In this document: positions 44,150 through 52,983 of the stretch, piece by piece
How positions within the stretch are numbered: the first letter of the stretch is position 1
Layout of the letters: each line of letters begins with the position of its first letter
Assembly (NCBI GenBank): GCA_030867875.1
Contig: JAOWCC010000936.1
Location: 15,384,095-15,448,094, forward strand
Direction of reading: 5' to 3'
Length of the DNA: 64,000 bases
DNA from: Actinernus sp. WN-2022
Lineage: Eukaryota > Cnidaria > Anthozoa > Actiniaria > Actinernidae
Program-made: the position numbers and the translations under genes
Notes under the pieces: model-generated
Told to the model about the DNA's origin: nothing
The model's input: the letters and a program-made list of their open reading frames with translations, nothing else
The model's database searches: none

Positions 44150-44299
44150 ATATTTACAGGAAACACGGGTCACCGATCTTTGGTGACGCACACACTTTCC
44201 GTAGCAACAAGAATGAGATTCGTCCGATTTATACCAATATCCCACTTTAACTACAAAGCACTCCGCATTGAATTATATGGAAGAAAGGAAGGTTCATGA
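44150..44299 (+). CDS. Host terminal exon: end of the F5/8 type C domain
   Basis: After TTTTTACAG, an open frame reads IFTGNTGHRSLVTHTLS, then MRFVRFIPISHFNYKALRIELYG and stops at TGA 44297-44299. This is the last third of an F5/8C domain (the VRFIP and LRIELYG strands). It starts in phase 0, matching the donor at 24503, which predicts a 19.6-kb intron. The domain is the end of the protein. The usual C-terminal Cys of the domain is not seen where expected after ELYG (it reads RKEGS), which may mean the disulfide is lost. Confidence 0.85.
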   Translation: MFTGNTGHRSLVTHTLSVATRMRFVRFIPISHFNYKALRIELYGRKEGS

Positions 44300-45062
44300 A
44301 TTACTGTTGTTACCTTAATGTAGTCGTCTTTGGTGTTGTTTACCCTGCAAACAGGCTAACGGGAGGAAGAAGAGCCTGCACGGACGCTATACAAATGTGA
44401 AATACGCCCTTACATTGACCCATCATTAGACTCTGTTCAGACGCTGCTCCATGTCCACTCGTGCCGAACGAAATTAAAACAAAGGAAATAATTGGCCGGC
44501 TTCGTTTATCTAATTAGGTTTGGCACATAAGTGCAGCGGCATCTGAAACGGGCCTAAAAATATCAATTAACCCGTGAAAATATTTCAATGTAGAATGGAC
44601 CAATAGGCGTTTTTATGTTTAAAATTTAAGGCTGGTTCACATTTGCGACATAAGCATAAGAACATACGCAAGCGCAGATTGTACTTCATGGTTAGTTAAC
44701 CCCTTTATACTTGAGTAGAACAAAGCATTCATCCAACCTTAAAGTACAATCTGCGCTTGCGTATGTTCTTATGCTTATGTCGCAAATGTGAACCAGCCTG
44801 TAGACGCATATATTCCAATTTGTATAGCATCCGTGCAAGCTCTCCTTCTTCTCTCCCTCCCTGGAGCCTGTTCGCAGGCTATTATTGTTTAATTTATCAT
44901 TTCTGTTTGTTGTCACTAATATACTTTTTATATAGTTTCGATGTAAATAAAGTGATGATGATTACCAAAACGTAAAAGGTTTTCTAGTGCAATCAAACTA
45001 CCTTTTTTCGATCACTTTTTTAATTTTACTTGGCCAAACCATTTCTTATTTTGTCTTTTCAG
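44300..45062. other. Intergenic DNA with a MITE
   Basis: Apart from the foldback at 44629-44799, no feature seen up to the acceptor at 45062. Confidence 0.45.
44629..44799. repeat. Foldback MITE (family 9)
   Basis: Arms of about 58 bp, nearly perfect: AGGCTGGTTCACATTTGCGA at the left and TCGCAAATGTGAACCAGCCT at the right. Confidence 0.92.
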
Positions 45063-45365
45063 AATGCCTACAATCTTTTGGAATAGAAAATAAAGGTATC
45101 ACGGACAATATGATGACGTCATCATCTCAGGTTGATAATTCCCATACTGCATCTCACGGTCGTCTGTATGGCAGCTCGTCGTGGTGCAGCTCCACAACAT
45201 CCAACACTGAGTACATACAGGTTGACCTTGGACAGATGAAGACAGTAACAGGAATCGCTACACAGGGAGATCCTACTGCTAATAAGTGGGTTAAGATATT
45301 ATGTCAGTTACAGTACGAATAACATGACGTGGAATGAGTACAGAGGTGGCCAAGCAAACAAGAAG
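45063..45365 (+). pseudogene. Second F5/8 type C exon, one-base frameshift
   Basis: Follows GTCTTTTCAG and ends at AAG|GTACGT. It starts with the same phase as the 24193 exon and a Cys (CLQSFGIENKGI), continues with YIQVDLGQMKTVTGIATQGD and then shifts frame near 45290. The rest, YYVSYSTNNMTWNEYRGGQ, is readable one frame over. Its length, 303, is 2+3n+1, whereas the paralogous exon is 2+3n. It is either a pseudoexon of a tandem paralogue or a sequencing/assembly error. Confidence 0.8.
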
Positions 45366-46460
45366 GTACGTTTTTGCACAGAAATTATATTACCCAAAGG
45401 ACGTTGAATTCTTTTAGTTAGACTGGCAAAAGGTGATGGTCTTGAAATTCATATGTAAACATATTGTTTTATATGTTTACCTTTTCCATCAAAGAAGTTT
45501 GAAGAGTAAAATAGAACGTAATTAAAGCATCAAATAAACAATGACGGCTGTTTATTTGTAGGAGTGGTTAATGTCTGTGAGTATCCGATCGTTCGTATCG
45601 GGTAAAGAAAAAGCGTTTTTGAGTACTTAATGCAACTGTTATGTTGTCTCCTTCACTTGCCCTTATCTTTCCCCTTTCTCTTGGACAACATTAATTTAGG
45701 GTCTTAAATACTGTAACTAAATAAGAATAAATGCCTATTAGGCCAACGTTTTATCATCGATATCGATATTGTATGTGCCACCGTATGTATAGTTGCATGT
45801 AAGATCTTTGTGAGTGTTTCTAATGATGCAAATATAGTGGTAAAACGTTTATGAAGAAAAAAAATACGAATCCGTAAAACTTGGTAAAACAAGAGCCTGC
45901 GGGCAGGCTACATAAATGCGGCCTGTACTTTTAGAACTGGTCATTCTCTTCTTTTAGTTTCGTTCTTCAAGCATTTGTGGAGATTCACTAACTTTATAAA
46001 GGCTGTGCAGACACTCACGCTCCAATTAAATCTAAACGATCAAAAGGAAATCAATCACCTCGGGTCTCGGAGACTGGAAACCTCTAGAAATACGGCGTGA
46101 TCGTGATTTCCACCGAAAAAAAGCTCACGCATCCAACTCTCGTTATCATTGGAGTATGTACCGTAAATTTAGAAACTGTGCTAATCGTGAAAAAAAAAAC
46201 AGCTTAAGTCAGAACTCGACTGCAAACTCATTGAGAATAGACCAGTTTGCGGTAAATTCCGACATTTTGAAAGGGGTGCAAACATGTCCCGAAATACAGT
46301 GTTTGTATGGGAATCCGATGGCAAATAAAATCCGTAAAATCGAATATCTGAAATATTCTTCAAATACAAACTTAAGATACCAGGTAAAATATTAACTCAT
46401 ATCAATAACTGAATAGCAAGCAAAAGTGTAATTTTGAACTTCCTGCGGCCTCTTCCATAT
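45366..46460. other. Noncoding DNA left of Polinton copy 2
   Basis: No gene or terminal repeat recognised. Sequence resembling the 57630-57770 repeats was sought here by eye and not found. Confidence 0.4.
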
Positions 46461-46463
46461 TAG

Positions 46464-47888
46464 GAAAATAACATTCATGCAGATCTTCACAAGTTCTATG
46501 CCTCTACGGAAGTGAACGGTCCAGGCAAATATTCGACGAGTATTTGGTTTCGAGATGGAGATTCTAGCTATGTCGTTTACGGCGATGATGTCTCAAAGTT
46601 ATCTGCAGTCACTCAAAGACGCATCGATGACGCATTGCAGGGAATGGTTGGTGGTTTCCCATATACGTTGACCCTAGATAAGAGTGCGAAATATCCTATT
46701 CGAGCAGTTCCTTTTACCGAACCGGCACAAGACATAGATCTCACCAAGTTATGGATATACGTCACACCTACGAAGAAGTTCGAAGCAGGCGTTCCAAATA
46801 TATTCAAGGAGATCGTTGTAAAGCATACGACAGCAAAGGAGTCTCGTAGATGGTTATCAGGTCCGGATTTCAAATACTGGCCTCAACAACTTAATTTTGC
46901 AACGTGGTGTGCAACTTCCGGATGTGGAGTATCGTTGTTCGACCCCACTTTCAAAACATATCCACTAGTTATCCAAGGGTTCCTACGATTCCATGTTTAT
47001 TTCACGATACGAAGAATTCTACACGAACTTGAAGCTCCTCTACCTAGTGACAGTGCTTTCAAGCAACTCGACAATCTCTATAACAAATCAGTCCTTGAGA
47101 AATTGTGCATCGAATTCGGTATATCTCGAACGCCAGACTTTCGGTGGGATGGTTTAGGAGACGTCTACGTAAACTCTCATGGAAGAATGGTGAACTATAC
47201 GGAGAAGTACGCACATAATACTTCATACTCTGCGAAGTGGCCTGGTGGTGACTTTAAGTTTCCTGAGGAGAGTCGTACGGACTACCAGTTTCCTTTATCG
47301 TACATTAGCAACGACAACGGTAAACAGTACAATTGGTTTACACCACCAATCGGTAGAGGTTTGACAGATGCTGGATTGGGTAGGTTGAATAGATCTGTCG
47401 AGGCTTTTGGACATTGCATGCTTGGCGCTCAAGCCGACTTGAACGAATCCATCGTAGATAGTTTCAACGTCAAAGAAAAGTTTAAGAGCTTGGTTGAAGA
47501 TGCTATTAAGGTAGACGACTTAAAGTTAAGTTACGATAACTATCTTCTTGCTATAAGTAATACGCATAAGAGGCTCGATCTAGCAATAGCTACAAGCGTG
47601 CGATTATTGCCAAGCAATCTAGTGTACTATCTTGGTAAGAAAGATGGTTATAGGAATCCAATCCCGAAAGCCACGAAAGGTATGGTGCTAGGCACTAACG
47701 ACATCAATGCAGAAGTCAAAGGACGCCCACCTCCTCCTATGGAAGGACCACCAGATAAGAAATTGGTGCCGCCTCTAGAGACTCACAAGAAACGAGTTCC
47801 TGTACCAAGGGCTATCCCACAACATGAGATTAATCTCGCAGTGACAGCCATTGCCGCAGCTGGAATTGCATGGATGTTGTTTCGTTAA
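46464..47888 (+). CDS. Gene A: conserved Polinton protein of unknown function, 5'-partial
   Basis: The frame is open from 46464 (after TAG 46461-46463) but has no in-frame ATG near its start; GTG at 46512 is the earliest conventional alternative. The N-terminus is therefore probably lost. The protein carries LNFATWCATSGCGVS, a FLRFHVYFTIRRIL block, FGISRTPDFRW and GRGLTDAGLGRLNRSVEA, then an alpha-helical region, a Pro-rich linker and a C-terminal hydrophobic anchor ending WMLFR. The family is known to me only from uncharacterised invertebrate proteins. It converges with gene B; the two stops overlap. Position and tail anchor suggest a virion protein; function unknown. Confidence 0.8.
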   Translation, partial: ENNIHADLHKFYASTEVNGPGKYSTSIWFRDGDSSYVVYGDDVSKLSAVTQRRIDDALQGMVGGFPYTLTLDKSAKYPIRAVPFTEPAQDIDLTKLWIYVTPTKKFEAGVPNIFKEIVVKHTTAKESRRWLSGPDFKYWPQQLNFATWCATSGCGVSLFDPTFKTYPLVIQGFLRFHVYFTIRRILHELEAPLPSDSAFKQLDNLYNKSVLEKLCIEFGISRTPDFRWDGLGDVYVNSHGRMVNYTEKYAHNTSYSAKWPGGDFKFPEESRTDYQFPLSYISNDNGKQYNWFTPPIGRGLTDAGLGRLNRSVEAFGHCMLGAQADLNESIVDSFNVKEKFKSLVEDAIKVDDLKLSYDNYLLAISNTHKRLDLAIATSVRLLPSNLVYYLGKKDGYRNPIPKATKGMVLGTNDINAEVKGRPPPPMEGPPDKKLVPPLETHKKRVPVPRAIPQHEINLAVTAIAAAGIAWMLFR

Positions 47889-48966
47889 CGTCGTTTGTAT
47901 TGCTCTATAGTAATCACCACTATTGCTACGATGAATAACCAAACGTTCTGTGCTAGTACTCCCAGAGCTTTACCAGCCATAGTAAATATGAAACTCACAA
48001 TCGATCCAATCATTCCAGGTAGGATCTGTCCAAGTTTCTTTCCCATTTCTTTTAGCAACCCCCAGTCGTTTTCAAGCCCTTCTTTACTGCATCTGCTGCT
48101 TTATCGATACCAGACTTTACTGGTTTCGGTACGGATCTCGATAGAAGGGAAACTATCGTACTAACGATAGCGCCAACGGAAGTTACCACTGCAAGAACGG
48201 TCATTCCATGCTTTCTGAAAATGTATTTGATCCTTTCACGTAGAGACATACGTTCTAGTATGGCTTCTTCTTGACGTTCGAGTAATTCTATTTCGTTATG
48301 GATGTGTATTTTCTCTTCCTTAGCTGCTTCCTTCTGATCCTCAGTTGACGTTGGATCTTGAAGTATGCTATCTTCCATTTCGAGATGTTCAGTGGCCTTT
48401 TCTTGACCTTGGATGACTTGTTCTGCTCTTTGTGCATCCGTAGGACCTAGAACGAATTTGAGATCCTTGCCCATATCTCGATATCTTCCACCCTTCAATG
48501 TGGTCAAAGGGATGGCCTTCTCTTTACTTCCAAATGCGTGAAGATAGATTCTGCCCCGTTCCTTATCGGCATCCCATACTTTAGTTATCTCAAGGTCTCC
48601 ACGAATCCCTACATCCGCATAGTGTTCCCATACAGCATCGAATAACATTTGTTTTATTCTATCCGATATACCTGTTTCGAAGAATACGTGGCGATCGCTA
48701 AATTTCGGACGTGCGATTCTATCCTCATCCATCAATTCACTAAACTCTCCATCTGTCAATGCCGTTTCCTGATACTTTGGTCGAGCACCTTCTTCATTGT
48801 AATTGCGTCTAGTTTTCAGGTTGAGTGATTCACTAGGATCCACATTCGTAGAGTCTGTAAACACCAATTTCCGTGCTTCTTCATTGACAGTATCGTCGTC
48901 GTCTCTACCCTTTCCAGCTTCATCAGTTCTTTCCTCATACCTCCCACCAGAGTCCATGTTAGACAT
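47885..48966 (-). pseudogene. Gene B: coiled-coil membrane protein, frameshifted near its end
   Basis: Homologue of 851-1801, starting at ATG 48966 or 48957 (MDSGGRYEE). The acidic N-terminus, coiled coil, ERMSLRERIKYIFRKHG block and first hydrophobic segment are in one frame. At a short G-run (plus strand C-run at about 48060) the frame moves by one base and ends early. The C-terminal 57 or so codons, including the final membrane helix and basic end, are intact in the next frame down to TAA at 47885-47887. Confidence 0.8.
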
Positions 48967-48991
48967 AACTATATATATAGTTATATTCAAC
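48967..48991. promoter_or_regulatory. Palindromic divergent promoter between gene B and capsid gene
   Basis: AACTATATATATAGTT at 48967-48982 is a perfect 16-bp palindrome centred between the two start codons (48966 and 48992). It includes the ATAACTATATAT core shared with 1800-1811. A symmetrical TATA element suits bidirectional transcription. Confidence 0.65.
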
Positions 48992-50227
48992 ATGATCTCC
49001 TCGAAGTTGGATCCCACACAAGCACGAAGAGAGCCTCATGCACTCAAGGCTCCACGAGACTTGTATAGGAAAACTTTCACTCGATCATCTGCCAATCCAG
49101 GTGAGACTCTATACGTGGAAGTCCCAAAGCTAGAAGAAGGTGTAGTACTAGTACCTGGTAGCTTAGCGCTATTGGGCGACATCGTACTATCTAGTGGACA
49201 TGCGAATAACAGAGTCGTTTCGAACGTTGGACGCTGCTTGGTCATGCGTAGAATCTGTAGGATGGGAGCTGAAACAGTAGAAGACCTTGTCAGGCCAGAC
49301 CTCCTACAAACGTACTCCGATGTATACCTATCTACGCAGGAGAGAGAATCTAGAGTACAACAAGGCATTCAATCAGAGAACGTAAACAAGCTACGATCGA
49401 AAGCTGGTGACGCAAGTACTTCGTCTGCTGCAGACAACGCGCTCCTAGATGCATGTGGTTCCAAGTATAGGATTCCATTAGATGTTGACATTCTGACACA
49501 ACATGGAGTTCTATATCCATATGCCTTAGAAAATACGATCACATTCGAGTTGACTCTAGCGCCTGCCAACGAGGTCGTAATTGGATCGGATACGACGAAG
49601 ATAGGTACGTACCAACTTACCAACATCCAACTAGAATACGAAGCAATCAGGGACGGAACACTGGCTAGTAGTGCACTTCACAAATACGAAATAGGTACTG
49701 CATTCCTATACAACTACGCTGTTCACTTCAAGACAGTAGATATCGCCAAAACGTCCGATACTTTGATATCTCAAAACGTTAACGTTCCACGACGATCCTT
49801 TGCTGGACTACTTCTACTATTCATAGATCCACCTACCATTGGCACGCGAGATAGTGAAGCATTCTCGAATCCCGATATTTTGAAGGTAGAAGTAGATGTC
49901 AACGGGATTCCCAACAGACTCTTTCCAAGCGGCATGCTTCCCCTAGATTTCTGGGAGGCTGCAAGAGGCTGGTTTGGTACACCCAATACTTCCATGACTC
50001 CAAAGAAGTTCTTTGAAAATAGATTCGCTATCCTAATCGATTGTCGCACAGCAAAAGATTCCACCGTTCATGGTGATGGCTTGGCACAAACCGGCAGTGG
50101 AAAGGACATCGACATTCGCATACATATAACTGCGAAGGGAAGTGGAAATGTGAAAATGCACATCTATGTCCTTGCGGATGCTCAGGTCACGATATTGAAC
50201 AGATCTCTGCAGAGTATATTATACTGA
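48992..50227 (+). CDS. MCP: Major capsid protein (Polinton double jelly-roll type)
   Basis: 411 residues from ATG 48992 (MISSKLDPTQ), intact. It aligns end to end with the copy 1 protein; conserved blocks include FTRSSANPGETLYVEVPKL, YRIPLDVDIL, LTNIQLEYE, VPRRSFAGLLLLF and VEVDVNGIPN. The last base of its TGA is the first base of the ATPase ATG, implying co-translation or coupled expression from one transcript. Assignment as capsid protein is from family resemblance and gene order. Confidence 0.87.
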   Translation: MISSKLDPTQARREPHALKAPRDLYRKTFTRSSANPGETLYVEVPKLEEGVVLVPGSLALLGDIVLSSGHANNRVVSNVGRCLVMRRICRMGAETVEDLVRPDLLQTYSDVYLSTQERESRVQQGIQSENVNKLRSKAGDASTSSAADNALLDACGSKYRIPLDVDILTQHGVLYPYALENTITFELTLAPANEVVIGSDTTKIGTYQLTNIQLEYEAIRDGTLASSALHKYEIGTAFLYNYAVHFKTVDIAKTSDTLISQNVNVPRRSFAGLLLLFIDPPTIGTRDSEAFSNPDILKVEVDVNGIPNRLFPSGMLPLDFWEAARGWFGTPNTSMTPKKFFENRFAILIDCRTAKDSTVHGDGLAQTGSGKDIDIRIHITAKGSGNVKMHIYVLADAQVTILNRSLQSILY

Positions 50228-50850
50228 TGGATTCTCTCGTAGAGCACGTGCCGTTCAACGCACTCATAGTCGGTCCGACGAATTGTGGGAAGACTGCGTT
50301 TCTCATAGAACAACTTCGTGGATCATTTCGTGGTAAGTTCGATTACATAGTACTGATTTGTCCTACGTATGCCCACAACAAAACTTATCGTGGATTTGCA
50401 AATCGAGATCCTCGTTTCTTCGTCATGTCACCACCGCAGGATGCCATCGATGCTACTTTGAGTATTTGCGCAACATTTTGGTCAGGTACCAATACTCTAT
50501 TGATTCTCGATGATTGCGCCGCATCGAAGGACGTCAAGAAACGAACTGACAAGCTAGTGGACTTAGCCTTTTCTGCACGACATATAGGGCTTTCCGTTTG
50601 GGTGCTGTCCCAACAATTAACGAGCATATGTAAACCCTTCCGTGAGAACGTAGCTATCGTAGTAGCATTCCATACAGCATCGGCCGTAGATGGCAAAAGG
50701 ATATTTGAGGATTATGGAGGCTCGCAAGAATGCAAAGAGTTACGAACGATACTTGGATCCCATAAGTTCGCTCGCATGTGCTTCTGTCTCCGCCATCCTT
50801 TCGAGGTAGTGTTAGAGCTCCCAGTACCTACAACATATTATCATGGATAA
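50227..50850 (+). CDS. A32-like genome packaging ATPase
   Basis: 207 residues, same length as copy 1. Walker A GPTNCGKT (16-23), Walker B LLILDD (91-96) and the SARHIGLSVWVLSQQ block are all present, so it looks catalytically competent. It overlaps the capsid stop by one base and gene C by eight bases. Confidence 0.93.
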   Translation: MDSLVEHVPFNALIVGPTNCGKTAFLIEQLRGSFRGKFDYIVLICPTYAHNKTYRGFANRDPRFFVMSPPQDAIDATLSICATFWSGTNTLLILDDCAASKDVKKRTDKLVDLAFSARHIGLSVWVLSQQLTSICKPFRENVAIVVAFHTASAVDGKRIFEDYGGSQECKELRTILGSHKFARMCFCLRHPFEVVLELPVPTTYYHG

Positions 50851-51382
50851 AGAAATACTCGAGATATTCGGTGAGGATGTAACAGGCCCACCACCAACCA
50901 ACCTAGACGTCGTGTCAGACAATCGCGAATCACTTTCGATCTTAGCTGCAACAGGCGTAACGAAAGAATACCTAGGTAAGAACTTTTCCCTAGGAGACAT
51001 CTATAGACTTCCTGAGAAAGAAGTAGACAAGTTGTATAGGAGGTATCAGGCCGTTCTAGCTCAGCAAGTAACGAAAGGCTTAGTCGACGGTGTGACACGT
51101 CTAGCTACCCGCCTAGTTGCCTACCTAGTACCAATAGATTCTCAAGAAGCCCTGATCAAGGACCTACAAGAAGACCCTCTAGTCCGCAACGAAATCAGTG
51201 CTGCGACTGGCCTACTATCGCTTAAGGCAGGTCGTCTTGTAGCGCTAGCTAGCGTTCTATTTCACGTATCTGGCCACGTAGTCATTTCTGGTACAAATGT
51301 TGAACCTCCACATATACCTACTATATCGAATCAAGATGGAAGGACAGATAACTGCGAATCCTCCGACGACTGTACCAACTAA
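50843..51382 (+). CDS. Gene C: conserved small Polinton protein
   Basis: 179 residues with TKEYLGKNFSLGDI, KLYRRYQAVLAQQ and KDLQEDPLVR, matching copy 1. The last 45 or so bases overlap the start of the D' gene in another frame. Its tail (VEPPHIPTISNQDG) is repeated 310 bp downstream at the end of D'. Confidence 0.78.
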   Translation: MDKEILEIFGEDVTGPPPTNLDVVSDNRESLSILAATGVTKEYLGKNFSLGDIYRLPEKEVDKLYRRYQAVLAQQVTKGLVDGVTRLATRLVAYLVPIDSQEALIKDLQEDPLVRNEISAATGLLSLKAGRLVALASVLFHVSGHVVISGTNVEPPHIPTISNQDGRTDNCESSDDCTN

Positions 51383-51715
51383 GGTAGAAGATCCAAAGCG
51401 CGCTACGGCTGGAAAAGAACTACGCAAAGAGAAAGGTTGGTTCGAAAGCGCACCTACTAATACTGTCTTCGCAGTCATCGACGCAGGCGACATACTGGTC
51501 GACATGAGCACTTTCTTATTTGCCACAGGCGCCTTATTGTTTTATACAGGCGCTTTATTGATTGGTATAGGCGACATACTGATCGAAGCGTTCATTCCTG
51601 GTACAACTGTTGAACCTTCACATATACCTACTATATCGAATCAAGATGGAAGGACAGACGGATCAGATAACTGCGAATCCTCCGACGACTGCACCAACTA
51701 AGGTAAAAAACCCAA
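51290..51715 (+). repeat. 310-bp-spaced duplication covering the gene C/gene D junction
   Basis: About 110 bp at 51290-51400 and 51599-51715 are about 93 percent alike by eye, with a six-base insertion (CGGATC) in the second copy. The spacing between corresponding ATGs is 310. Confidence 0.9.
51336..51701 (+). CDS. D': chimeric small ORF made by a 310-bp duplication
   Basis: 121 codons. It starts like gene D (MEGQITANPPTT-PTKVEDPKR), continues with a hydrophobic stretch containing two TGALL repeats, and ends like gene C (VEPSHIPTISNQDGRT). The duplicated unit is 310 bp, which is 1 mod 3, so the gene C tail of the second copy falls into the D frame. It may encode a new fusion protein or be a neutral by-product. 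Copy 1 has no such gene. Confidence 0.7.
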   Translation: MEGQITANPPTTVPTKVEDPKRATAGKELRKEKGWFESAPTNTVFAVIDAGDILVDMSTFLFATGALLFYTGALLIGIGDILIEAFIPGTTVEPSHIPTISNQDGRTDGSDNCESSDDCTN

Positions 51716-51999
51716 AGCGCGTTGCAGCAGGAAAATTAGCTTGGGAGAAGGTCACTGCCCGTGCAAAAGAAGCTCAAAGGATGGAGATAGAACGTGAAAA
51801 TGAACCGTCCAAAGAAACTGACGTAGAGAAAGGTCGGTTCGAAAACCTGACTATCCTCGCAGTCATCGGTACTGGCGCTACATTGTTTGGCACGTACTTT
51901 GCGTACAAGAAGTATGTAGATGGCAACACGCGAGCTGCCGACGTTAGCACGACACGACCTGCAGCTCCGGCAAAGCTTACGATGCTAGACATGGAGTAA
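51646..51999 (+). CDS. Gene D: small single-pass membrane protein
   Basis: 117 residues. KVKNPKRVAAGK motif, charged helix, one hydrophobic segment (ILAVIGTGATLFGTYFAYKKY), and an end in DME as in copy 1. The TATATCGAATCAAG motif precedes the ATG, as it also does before D' and before gene D of copy 1. Confidence 0.75.
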   Translation: MEGQTDQITANPPTTAPTKVKNPKRVAAGKLAWEKVTARAKEAQRMEIERENEPSKETDVEKGRFENLTILAVIGTGATLFGTYFAYKKYVDGNTRAADVSTTRPAAPAKLTMLDME

Positions 52000-52036
52000 C
52001 ACTTAAAGACTCGAGACCATACTTATATATGTCGAG

Positions 52037-52246
52037 ATGGATAAGGAATTGATGAAGACGGCAACCGATGCATCTATAATTGTTGGACTCGCTTCTGGTA
52101 TTGGGTGGATCGTAAAAAAGACTACCAAGGAATCTATGCTTAGCAATCCTTCTTCTTCCCTAGTGAATTACGCAAAGTGGACTGTCGTGATACTTGGTAG
52201 CTTATACGCGAAACAATATCTTGAGAAACAAAAGATCATACCGTAA
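52037..52246 (+). CDS. Gene E: small two-helix membrane protein
   Basis: 69 residues (MDKELMKTATDA). Two hydrophobic helices flank the conserved ESMLSNPSSSLVNYAKWT linker. The TTATATATGTCGAG motif sits directly before the ATG. The last base of its stop is the first base of gene F. Confidence 0.75.
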   Translation: MDKELMKTATDASIIVGLASGIGWIVKKTTKESMLSNPSSSLVNYAKWTVVILGSLYAKQYLEKQKIIP

Positions 52247-52671
52247 TGGGAGCAGCAATTGGAATGACAGTTTTCGCCGCTGTTTTGAATGCGACGGCAT
52301 TTACTGGTGGTGGCATACTAGCTAGAATGATTGGAAAGGGTGATACGGATACAGAACAAGAGAGACACGATAGGGCCCTAGAAAGATATGAATCTGAAAT
52401 GGCAGCGCGTAGAAGCAAACGTCAAAGAAAATACGACTTTGAACAAAATCAGGAAAGTCTTGAACGCACCGCACACAACGATCAAAAATATACCAACAAA
52501 GCCTTAGTGCAATCCGATAAGTTACGTAAGGCGCTTAAACAGCTCAAAGGAATGAAAGAACCCCGCTTATCTGACTACTACCGACCCTCAAACAATCAGA
52601 AGACTGGCGAGTTGCTCTACGTTGGTGGTGGAATGCTAGGCGCTGGATACGCTATTAGTAAATGGTTATAG
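52246..52671 (+). CDS. Gene F: conserved protein with terminal hydrophobic helices
   Basis: 141 residues. N-terminal hydrophobic helix with VLNATAF, a charged helical region from QERHDRALERY, the LSDYYRPSNNQKTGELLYVGGGM block and a short hydrophobic C-terminus, all as in copy 1. The coiled-coil part is more basic than in copy 1. Function unknown. Confidence 0.78.
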   Translation: MGAAIGMTVFAAVLNATAFTGGGILARMIGKGDTDTEQERHDRALERYESEMAARRSKRQRKYDFEQNQESLERTAHNDQKYTNKALVQSDKLRKALKQLKGMKEPRLSDYYRPSNNQKTGELLYVGGGMLGAGYAISKWL

Positions 52672-52684
52672 AAACGTACTAGGT

Positions 52685-52880
52685 ACTACTACTAAGCTAC
52701 TACTAAGCTACTACTAAGTTACTACTAAGCTACTACTAAGCTACTACTAAGCTACTACTAAGCTACTACTAAGCTACTACTAAGCTACTACTAAGCTACT
52801 ACTAAGCTACTACTAGCTACTACTAAGCTACTACTAAGCTACTACTAAGCTACTACTAAGCTACTACTAAGCTACTACTA
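52685..52880. repeat. 11-bp tandem repeat between gene F and the integrase
   Basis: About 17 units of CTACTACTAAG with one deletion. It occupies the position of gene G in copy 1. Confidence 0.95.
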
Positions 52881-52962
52881 AAAAAAAAGAAAAAAAAAAA
52901 GAAAAAAAAGGAAAAAAGAAAGGAATGAGGCCTGGTTCTTATTCTTTTTTTTTTTTTTTTTT
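52880..52962 (+). terminator. A-tract/T-tract pair before the integrase
   Basis: A-rich tract (52880-52922) and T-run (52944-52962) flank TGAGGCCTGGTTCTTATTC. Corresponds in position and sense to the perfect hairpin of copy 1, but pairing is imperfect. Confidence 0.45.
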
Positions 52963-52966
52963 CATC

Positions 52967-52983
52967 TGTTGAAGGTTAGAATG
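52967..52983 (+). promoter_or_regulatory. 17-nt leader conserved before integrase start
   Basis: TGTTGAAGGTTAGAATG, identical to 5820-5836 of copy 1, ending in the integrase ATG. Confidence 0.6.

Noticed and set aside
44987..45062. Signal-peptide-like hydrophobic sequence joined to the F5/8C exon
   Set aside because: It starts at GTG and coincides with the polypyrimidine tract and acceptor before the exon, so it is better read as intron.
48803..48991. N-terminal extension of the copy 2 capsid gene
   Set aside because: Same reason: it reads antisense through gene B and differs from the copy 1 extension.
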